This document shows positions 58,175 to 64,000 of a DNA stretch of 64,000 nucleotides, piece after piece. Numbering within the stretch: the stretch's first letter is position 1; each line of letters starts with the position of its first letter. The notes under the pieces are model-generated. The model was not told the origin of the DNA. It saw nothing but the letters and a program-made list of their open reading frames with translations, and searched no databases. This stretch comes from Cohnella sp. OV330 (GTDB taxonomy: Bacteria > Bacillota > Bacilli > Paenibacillales > Paenibacillaceae). Position numbers and translations under genes: made by a program. Location of the stretch: assembly GCF_900112065.1 (NCBI RefSeq), contig NZ_FOKE01000012.1, forward strand, positions 150,966 to 214,965, written 5' to 3'.

Positions 58175-58298
58175 GTTAGCGCCACTCCTAAATGATGAAT
58201 AAGTCCTTGAGTAGTTTATCGGTCGACGTCGTTCGACAAAGGATAGGTATATGTGCCTATTCATCGAATTGGGAGCGCGGCTGGCTCTCAAATCACGC

Positions 58299-58325
58299 AA
58301 AAAACCAGCCTCATGCGGCTGGCTT
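58299..58325 (-). terminator. Terminator hairpin, duplicate of the tmRNA terminator
   Basis: GCCAGCC-GCATGA-GGCTGGT with TTTTTT on the minus strand. It has the same loop (TCATGC on +) as the hairpin at 58517 and also precedes a copy of the tmRNA 3' end. Confidence 0.7.
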
Positions 58326-58331
58326 TGAATG

Positions 58332-58351
58332 ATGGTGGAGCCGAGGGGAGT
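58332..58351 (-). repeat. Duplicate of the tmRNA 3' end (possible attachment-site remnant)
   Basis: The 20 bases from 58332 (ATGGTGGAGCCGAGGGGAGT) are identical to 58551-58570, the tmRNA 3' end. The 199 bp between (58352-58550) contain no gene. Direct repeats of ssrA ends are typical of integrase target sites. Confidence 0.7.
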
Positions 58352-58516
58352 ATATGATTCACGATTGAAATGGCTGACGAAGCCTATTCGACGAAGTAGA
58401 GCGCAGCGGTGGAATCAGATGCCGTGCTCGTTCGCTTCGCTCCCTGCGCGCGGTCGAACCCCAATGTCCTCTTCGAACTAGGGGGCAGCGACTGCCCCCT
58501 CGGCTTTCACCATAAC

Positions 58517-58549
58517 AAAAAAACTCTGACCTCATGCGGTCAGAGTCTT
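58517..58549 (-). terminator. Terminator of tmRNA
   Basis: ACTCTGACC-GCATGA-GGTCAGAGT followed by TTTTTTT on the minus strand, 3 bp after the tmRNA CCA. Confidence 0.9.
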
Positions 58550-58551
58550 TA

Positions 58552-58915
58552 TGGTGGAGCCGAGGGGAGTCGAACCCCTGTCCGAAGATAACGCAACATA
58601 AGCTTCTACGGGTGTAGTGACAGATTTGATGTCACCCTAGAGACTCCCTGTCACCGGATTCCCTTCGGGTCAGCCTGATTGTCTTCTTCAGCTAGCCCCA
58701 GGCGGAGACTAGACAGCGTATCCCACTAAAGTTGAGCCCCTATCCCGCCACATGGGCGATGGAAGGTAGGAGCACGAGAGCAGTTTCTTAGGCTGCTACA
58801 GCGTAGGTTGGTTGTTGTTTGCCAGTTAATTGGCTTCCGCGTTGGTGAAGCAGCCGCAGCCCTACTACCCGCTACTCATGTCCGAACTACCCCCGTCGAA
58901 TCCATAAACGGCCCC
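58552..58915 (-). ncRNA. ssrA: Transfer-messenger RNA (tmRNA)
   Basis: The 5' end GGGGCCG pairs with CGGCTCC near the 3' CCA (58552-58554). The T-loop segment (GGGTTCGACTCCCC) and the 5' GATTCGACGGGGG are tmRNA hallmarks. The tag frame reads GKQQPTYAVAA then stop TAA, preceded by the charged Ala, giving AGKQQPTYAVAA. It rescues ribosomes stalled on non-stop mRNA with SmpB, whose gene lies 280 bp upstream on the same strand. 58916-59195 contains a likely promoter (-10 TATACT near 59060) and no gene. Confidence 0.95.
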
Positions 58916-59195
58916 TAAATGAGAAGCGAAGCCTTCGCGGCGGACCAGATAGCAGTCGGCCAAGCGAACGGATCTTCAGGTGCCTATCTTCCCGTAACAG
59001 CGAAGATCGGCGAGTACGAACACGGTGCATAAAACGAATCGAATCGGTGGAACTTCTATAGTATAGCACACCCCGCCGCCAAATACCGCACGGCATTACT
59101 GGGATGGATGGCGATGACTGCCTGATGCGGCCGATTAACGGAAAACAGCTGTACGGCACGCAGATTTCCTCGCCGTCAGTGCGCGCTGCGCCGTC

Positions 59196-59681
59196 TTACT
59201 TGGCGACCTTTTGCTTTTCACGCAGCGCCCGCTGGATATCGCGCTCCGCGTCCTTCTTAGCGGCGGATTCGCGCTTGTCGTAGTTCTTCTTGCCTCGGCC
59301 GAGACCGAGGAGGCACTTGGCGTAGCCGTTGCGCGTGTACACCTTCAGCGGCACGATCGTGTAACCCTCTTGCTTGGAAGCGCCGATCAGCTTGCGAATC
59401 TGCGCCTTATGCATGAGCAGCTTGCGCGTGCGCGTCGGATCGGTCGGATTGTGCCGGTTGCCCTGCTCGAACGGACTGATATGCATGTTGTGCAGGAAAA
59501 TCTCGCCGTTCCGAATGGTCGCGAACGCATCGCCCATATTGGCTCTGCCGCCCCGGAGCGACTTGATCTCGGTGCCGGTCAACACCATGCCCGCTTCAAA
59601 CGTATCCTCGATGAAGTAGTCATGCGAAGCCTTCCTGTTCTGCGCGAGCGGCTTGTCGAACTGGTCCTTGCTCTTCACCAT
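59196..59681 (-). CDS. smpB: SsrA-binding protein SmpB
   Basis: This 161-residue protein has the SmpB core: [39 protein letters not shown] and [19 protein letters not shown] basic C-terminal tail ([20 protein letters not shown]) enters the mRNA channel. It brings tmRNA to stalled ribosomes. GAGGTG precedes the ATG. It is upstream of ssrA, the standard Firmicute order, usually after rnr; here pyrB and repeats separate it from rnr. Confidence 0.97.
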   Translation of the reverse strand: MVKSKDQFDKPLAQNRKASHDYFIEDTFEAGMVLTGTEIKSLRGGRANMGDAFATIRNGEIFLHNMHISPFEQGNRHNPTDPTRTRKLLMHKAQIRKLIGASKQEGYTIVPLKVYTRNGYAKCLLGLGRGKKNYDKRESAAKKDAERDIQRALREKQKVAK

Positions 59682-59809
59682 GCTGCTTCACCTCACGGAT
59701 TCCATTTTGATCGGACTCTCATTATAGCATGCGCTTCCAGCCGCTCACAACTATGTCGCCGGAGAACGGAGCGGCACGCCGCAGCATATGACCCTTCATA
59801 AAGTACCCA

Positions 59810-60030
59810 ATCGCGCGAAACGATAACTACGGTTCGGTAACGTTACCTTGCGGACACAGGAGTTGTTATTTCCTTCAAAAGCGCTCTGTTCGGCACTATT
59901 GCGGACTGGAGATACGCTATTCCTGTTCGAAAGGGGCTCAGAGGACGACATAAGCGCAAATAGCGGCTCCTGTGTCCAACAGCTTACAAAATAATCCGCT
60001 GAAATGCGAAAATAGCGTACCCAATGTCCG
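59810..60030. repeat. Intergenic stretch with inverted and direct short repeats
   Basis: GGACACAGGAG (59853-59863) and CTCCTGTGTCC (59969-59979) form an 11-bp inverted repeat. GTACCCAAT occurs near 59801 and 60018. GCGAAAATAGCGTA-type sequence recalls the repeats at 28.7-28.9 kb. There is no gene in 59682-60035. Confidence 0.5.
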
Positions 60031-60035
60031 ATGCG

Positions 60036-60073
60036 CAAAAAAATCGACGCCGGAGATTGTCTCCGACGTCGAT
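60036..60073 (-). terminator. Terminator after pyrB
   Basis: ATCGACGTCGGAG pairs with CTCCGGCGTCGAT around ACAAT, followed by TTTTTT on the minus strand. Confidence 0.9.
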
Positions 60074-60079
60074 CCACCG

Positions 60080-61015
60080 TTATTCAGCTTGCAGCGCCCT
60101 GTCGATGAGCGCCATGCGAATGTAGAGGCCGTTCTGCGCCTGGCGGAAATACGCGGCACGCGGGTCCGCATCCACTTCTTCGGCGATCTCGCCGGCTCGG
60201 GGCAGCGGATGGAGTACGATCGCGTCCCGGCGCATACGGTTCATCAGCTCGGCGTCGACGATATATTGGCCGGCTGCCTTGTCGTACTCTTCCGGAGAAG
60301 GGAAGCGCTCCTTCTGGATCCGCGTCTGGTACAGCACGTCGACCGATCCGGCCACAGCGTTCAAGTCCGTCGTTTCCTCATAGCGCACGCCCTTGTCGTC
60401 CATGTAGTGCTTGACCGATGGCGGAATCGGCACGTTTTCAGGAGAGATGTAGTAGATCTTGACGTCTTTGAAATTGGCGAGAATGTAGCTCAGCGAGTGT
60501 ACCGTCCGCCCGTACGCCAGGTCCCCGACCATTGCTATGCTCAGGCCGTCGAGGCTGCCGCATTCCTTCTGGATCGTGTAAGCGTCCAGGAGTGCCTGCG
60601 TCGGGTGCTCGCCCGCGCCGTCTCCCGCATTAAGGACCGGTACGCCCGACACAGCCGCCGCGCGCTTCGCCGCTCCGATCTCCGTATGACGCATGACGAT
60701 GAGGTCGCTGTACCCCGTGATGATCCGGATCGTATCCTCGAGCGTCTCGCCCTTGATGGCAGACGAGAATTGCGCCGCATTCTCCGTTCCGATGACGCTG
60801 CCGCCAAGACGGTTCATCGCCGACTCGAACGACAGCCGCGTCCGCGTGCTCGCCTCGAAAAACAGCGTCGTCATAATGCGTCCCGCATGACGCCGGTCGC
60901 CTCCCGCGCGTACGACGTCCTCCATCATCCGCGATGCCGCGAACAACTCTTCAAGCTCGCTCCGCGAGAACTGCTTGGCTCCTAGCACATGATACAGCTT
61001 GTCCTGCACTGCCAT
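60080..61015 (-). CDS. pyrB: Aspartate carbamoyltransferase catalytic chain, enterobacterial-like
   Basis: This protein of about 311 residues has the carbamoyl-phosphate site FFEASTRTRLSFESAM, the 80s-type loop IKGETLEDT, HPTQALLDAYTI and HPLPR near the end. The forms FFEASTRTR, GDLAYGRTVHSL and LYQTRIQKERF resemble the E. coli/archaeal catalytic chain rather than Bacillus PyrB. No pyrI or other pyr gene is adjacent. ATG 61015 with GGGAGG is preferred over the GTG at 61018. It may be a second or horizontally acquired ATCase. Confidence 0.93.
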   Translation of the reverse strand: MAVQDKLYHVLGAKQFSRSELEELFAASRMMEDVVRAGGDRRHAGRIMTTLFFEASTRTRLSFESAMNRLGGSVIGTENAAQFSSAIKGETLEDTIRIITGYSDLIVMRHTEIGAAKRAAAVSGVPVLNAGDGAGEHPTQALLDAYTIQKECGSLDGLSIAMVGDLAYGRTVHSLSYILANFKDVKIYYISPENVPIPPSVKHYMDDKGVRYEETTDLNAVAGSVDVLYQTRIQKERFPSPEEYDKAAGQYIVDAELMNRMRRDAIVLHPLPRAGEIAEEVDADPRAAYFRQAQNGLYIRMALIDRALQAE

Positions 61016-61136
61016 CACTCCGTTCCTCCCGTCGACGCTGCTTCGCGTCCATGTTTACCATGATCTATCCTAGCGGATTGCCCCTGGATTGTCTAATGGG
61101 ATTTGTCCGGTAAAGGCTTGGATTTGGGCGACGGTT

Positions 61137-61364
61137 TTGTTGATCGACAGGCACACTTGGGGCGGGGAACGGAGCATATCCGGGAAAGTGTTGATCTACG
61201 TTCATACTTTGGACGAAGCGCGGGACCTAGGCTGTAATGTGTTGATCGACGTTTATACTTGGGACGACGCACGGGGCTTATGCTGTAATGTGTTGATCGA
61301 CGTACATACTTGGGACGAAGCGCGGGGCTTGGGCTGTAAAGTGTGGATTTACGTGCATACATGA
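61137..61364. repeat. 51-bp tandem repeat array
   Basis: Units begin GTGTTGATC at 61188, 61239 and 61290, and a related GTGTGGATT starts a partial unit at 61341. A degenerate unit precedes at 61137. Units differ by several substitutions. The length is a multiple of three and one frame stays open (LIDVYTWDDARGL-type), but there is no good ribosome site, so coding is doubtful. Confidence 0.85.
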
Positions 61365-61388
61365 GAAGGCGAAGGCGCTCCGGCGCAC

Positions 61389-61417
61389 AAAAAAAGCCCG
61401 CCGCGGCTGCGGCGGGT
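61389..61417 (-). terminator. Terminator after rnr
   Basis: CCCGCCGC-AGCC-GCGGCGGG followed by CTTTTTTT on the minus strand, 7 bp beyond the stop at 61424. Confidence 0.92.
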
Positions 61418-61423
61418 CTCTCC

Positions 61424-64000
61424 TTATTGCTGATCTGGCGATGGCGTCGGCTTGGCGCCAGGGGCCTTCGGCTTGCGCCGGCGGCGCGGCTTGGCGGCGC
61501 CTTCCGGACGCGCGCCCTCAGGCGCGCTCTTGGCGCCGGAGGCGGATGCCGCCGCCGTCTGCGCGGCGGCTTTGGCGCGCGCGCTGCGCCCGGCATCGCC
61601 CTGCTGCGCGCCGCCCTTGCCCTGCGCGGTGCCCTGCTGCGGACGCCCCCCTGGCCCCGGCTTGCCGCCGAAGCGGCCGCCTCGGCCGCCTGGACCGCCG
61701 CCGCCTGGACCCGGCCTGCCGCCGGAGCGGTTGCCGCCGCTGCGGCCGTGGCCGAGCGCGCTGCGCTCGCGGCGCAGCTGGCTCTTCTCGCCGTAAAAGC
61801 GCTCCTCGTCGTCATCGTTCGCGTACTTGCGCGTTGTGAACGGGAGGCCCCACATGTCGAGCTTCGGACCGCGCTTGCTCTTCTGCGTCGGCGCCGGCAC
61901 GTAGTCCGGCGAATCGCGATTCACGTCGACTGGCTCGCGGTCGCGCTCGTGCAGCGGCGGAACCCCTGCATCGCTGCCCAAGCCGATCATCTCTTCGCTC
62001 GCCAGCCCTGCCCCGCGCCGATGCGGCTGCGGCAGCTGCACCGCCGACTGCTCGAACTCGCCGAGCTCGCTCAGCATCGGCGACTCGTCGCGCTCGTCGC
62101 TGGCGACGTCCACGCGTCCGCCGCGACCGCGCTTGCCGCCGCCCGGCTTCGCGCCGGCGGCCACGAACGGCGGCGCCGCGTGCCCGGCGCCGCTATCCCC
62201 GCGCGCGCCGCCGCGACGTCCGCCGCCTTCGCCGCGCCCTGCTCCGCCGCGACTGCCTTCCGCCGCCGGCGATTCCCCGCCGCCGCGGCGCTTCTTGCCC
62301 TTGCGCGCGCCCGCGAACCCGCCGGCGCCGCCTTGTCCCCCATTGCTTCGCTGGCCCGCTCCGCCGCCTCTGCTCTCGCTGCGCGGCTTCATGCCGACCA
62401 CTTCGAAGTCGATGTTATAATCGTCCATGTTCACCCGTCCCACTCTGATCCGCACTTCGTCTCCCAATCGGTACACCTTGCTCGTGCGCTCGCCGAGCAG
62501 CGCCATCTGGCGCTCGTCGAAGTGGTAGTAGTCGTCGCTCATCTCGCCGAGACGGACCAGACCCTCCACCGTATTGTCGAGCACGATGAACATCCCGAAG
62601 CCGGTCACGCCGCTGATGATGCCGTCGTATTCCTCGCCGATCTTGTCCAGCATGAATTCGGCCTTCTTCAGCTTGCTCGTGTCGCGCTCCGCGTCGACGG
62701 CCACGCGCTCTCTCTCGGACGACTGCTGCGCGATGTCCGGCATGCGTACCGCCCATTGCTCGAGACGTTCCTCCGGCAGCGCTCCGCCGTTCTCCAGCAC
62801 CTCGCGCATGACACGATGAATGACCAGGTCCGGGTAACGCCGGATCGGGGACGTGAAGTGCGTGTAAAATTCGGCCGCGAGCCCGAAGTGTCCGAGGCTC
62901 TGCGAATCGTATTTGGCTTGCTTCATCGAACGCAGCATCATCGTGCTGATGACGTTCTCTTCCTTCGTACCGCGAATCTGCTCCAGCAGATCCTGCAGCG
63001 CGCGCGGATGCACGGAATTGCCCTTGCCGCGCACCGTATAGCCGAGGTTCGAAGCGAACTGAACGAACGTCAGCAGCTTCTCGCTGTCCGGATCCTCATG
63101 AATCCGGTACAGGAACGGCACCTTCAGCCAGTGGAAATGCTCCGCCACCGTCTCGTTCGCCGCCAGCATGAACTCCTCGATGATCTGCTCGGCGATCGAG
63201 CGCTCGCGCTTCACGATGTCGACCGGCTTGCCTTCCTCGTCCACGATGACCTTGGACTCCTCGAAGTCGAAGTCGATCGCGCCGCGGCGCATCCGGCTGT
63301 CGCGCAGCGCCAGCGCCAGCTCGCGCATCGTGCGGAACGTCTCGACGAGCGGCGCGTACCGCTCCATCTGCTCCGGATCCTCGTCGACGAGGATCTTGCG
63401 GACGTTCGTGTAGGTCATGCGCTCCGTCGTCTTGATAACGCTGGTGAAAACGTCGTGGCGGACCCGCTTCATCGTGCCGGCTTCGAACTCCATCTCGCAG
63501 GACATCGTCAGGCGGTCCACCTTCGGATTCAGCGAGCAGATGCCGTTCGACAGCCGGTGCGGCAGCATCGGAATGACGCGGTCGACGAGGTACACGCTGC
63601 AACCGCGGTTGTACGCTTCCTCGTCCAGCCGGGACTTGTCCTTCACGTAGTAGCTGACGTCCGCGATATGTACGCCGAGCAGATAGTTGCCGTTCGGCAA
63701 TCGCTCCACGTTTACCGCGTCGTCCAGATCCTTGGCGTCTTCGCCGTCGATCGTCACGATCGTCTTGCCCCGCAGGTCGCGCCGGCCTTGGGCGACGATC
63801 TCTTCCTCGGAGATGGCGTCCGGCGCGGCTTCCGCTTCGGCGTTCACCTCGTCCGGGAACTTCTCCGGCAGACCGTGCTTGCGGATGATGCTGAGGATGT
63901 CGACCCCGGGATCGTCCTTGTGGCCGAGCACCTCGACGATCTCGCCTTCGGCGGCCGCCTTGCCCTCCGGATAGTGCACGATGTCGGCTACGACCTTCTG
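61424..64000 (-). CDS. rnr: Ribonuclease R, C-terminal part (N-terminus beyond the window)
   Basis: The frame runs to 64000 and continues off the edge. The RNB catalytic block is present: [19 protein letters not shown] (acidic metal site), [11 protein letters not shown], then [13 protein letters not shown], and an S1 domain ([20 protein letters not shown] in part). RNase R is a 3'-5' exoribonuclease that degrades structured and tmRNA-tagged RNA. After the S1 domain (about 62390) an unusual extension of some 320 residues follows, rich in Gly, Arg, Ala, Pro and Lys, including [17 protein letters not shown]. Its start lies outside the window. Confidence 0.95.
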   Translation of the reverse strand, partial: QKVVADIVHYPEGKAAAEGEIVEVLGHKDDPGVDILSIIRKHGLPEKFPDEVNAEAEAAPDAISEEEIVAQGRRDLRGKTIVTIDGEDAKDLDDAVNVERLPNGNYLLGVHIADVSYYVKDKSRLDEEAYNRGCSVYLVDRVIPMLPHRLSNGICSLNPKVDRLTMSCEMEFEAGTMKRVRHDVFTSVIKTTERMTYTNVRKILVDEDPEQMERYAPLVETFRTMRELALALRDSRMRRGAIDFDFEESKVIVDEEGKPVDIVKRERSIAEQIIEEFMLAANETVAEHFHWLKVPFLYRIHEDPDSEKLLTFVQFASNLGYTVRGKGNSVHPRALQDLLEQIRGTKEENVISTMMLRSMKQAKYDSQSLGHFGLAAEFYTHFTSPIRRYPDLVIHRVMREVLENGGALPEERLEQWAVRMPDIAQQSSERERVAVDAERDTSKLKKAEFMLDKIGEEYDGIISGVTGFGMFIVLDNTVEGLVRLGEMSDDYYHFDERQMALLGERTSKVYRLGDEVRIRVGRVNMDDYNIDFEVVGMKPRSESRGGGAGQRSNGGQGGAGGFAGARKGKKRRGGGESPAAEGSRGGAGRGEGGGRRGGARGDSGAGHAAPPFVAAGAKPGGGKRGRGGRVDVASDERDESPMLSELGEFEQSAVQLPQPHRRGAGLASEEMIGLGSDAGVPPLHERDREPVDVNRDSPDYVPAPTQKSKRGPKLDMWGLPFTTRKYANDDDEERFYGEKSQLRRERSALGHGRSGGNRSGGRPGPGGGGPGGRGGRFGGKPGPGGRPQQGTAQGKGGAQQGDAGRSARAKAAAQTAAASASGAKSAPEGARPEGAAKPRRRRKPKAPGAKPTPSPDQQ

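Noticed and set aside
58887-59159. 90-residue minus ORF between smpB and ssrA
   Set aside because: It overlaps the 5' end of tmRNA and the likely promoter and has no ribosome site.
61089-61364. A 91-residue + strand ORF through the 51-bp repeats
   Set aside because: The open frame is a consequence of a repeat length divisible by three; no ribosome site or known motif.

Overview
The window is GC-rich Firmicute DNA, most likely Paenibacillaceae (Cohnella or Paenibacillus). Support comes from a YheC/D spore-coat ATP-grasp protein, strong AGGAGG ribosome sites, U-tract terminators, a YdjO/CspA pair, an Ohr protein and an smpB-ssrA pair. Most genes lie on the minus strand. No complete insertion sequence, CRISPR array or prophage is visible.

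Layout. 1-1146: end of a chemotaxis cluster (MCP, CheY-like, CheX-like). 1372-5562: L-2,3-diaminopropionate synthesis genes (sbnB, sbnA) with an adenylate-forming enzyme, and a divergent YheC/D gene. 5627-9573: Rpn-type nuclease, aldo/keto reductase, cell-wall hydrolase, beta/gamma-crystallin protein. 9758-19523: a catabolic operon (two cytosine-deaminase-like amidohydrolases, flavodoxin, ABC importer, FAD oxidase, creatininase-like amidase) facing a DeoR regulator. 19600-22442: GH2 glycosidase with a divergent ArsR-type regulator. 22439-26903: NAD/ADP-ribose cluster (ADP-ribosylglycohydrolase, Nudix with winged helix, NAMPT, PRPP-synthetase-like, HAD). 27019-33264: housekeeping and carbohydrate genes, with repeats at 28.6-29.0 kb.

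33398-45823 is the highlight: a large RNA-repair island. On the minus strand, in transcription order, it holds a Y RNA, a small promoter-driven ORF, tRNA-His, tRNA-Gln, tRNA-Glu, a YkuK-like RNase-H-fold gene, two more Y RNAs, rsr (Ro60/TROVE), a DIP1984-family gene, a small ORF, a nucleotidyltransferase, rtcB, hen1 and pnkp. Two WYL-domain genes diverge from it. It therefore combines two RNA-repair pathways (Pnkp/Hen1 and RtcB), a Ro particle with at least three Y RNAs, and tRNA genes. One Y RNA carries a circularly permuted tRNA-Lys-like fold that retains a CUUUUAA anticodon loop.

45845-64000: DUF1444 protein, DbpA/YxiN helicase, MsrA, Ohr, a frameshifted SGNH esterase, macro-domain protein, GNAT proteins, a decayed T-box-like leader, GH105 and a partner protein, a Nudix remnant, an MCP, tmRNA with a duplicated 3' end, SmpB, an orphan PyrB, 51-bp tandem repeats, and RNase R running off the right edge. 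Family assignments come from motif reading only. Starts were chosen from ribosome-site spacing and may differ by a few codons.
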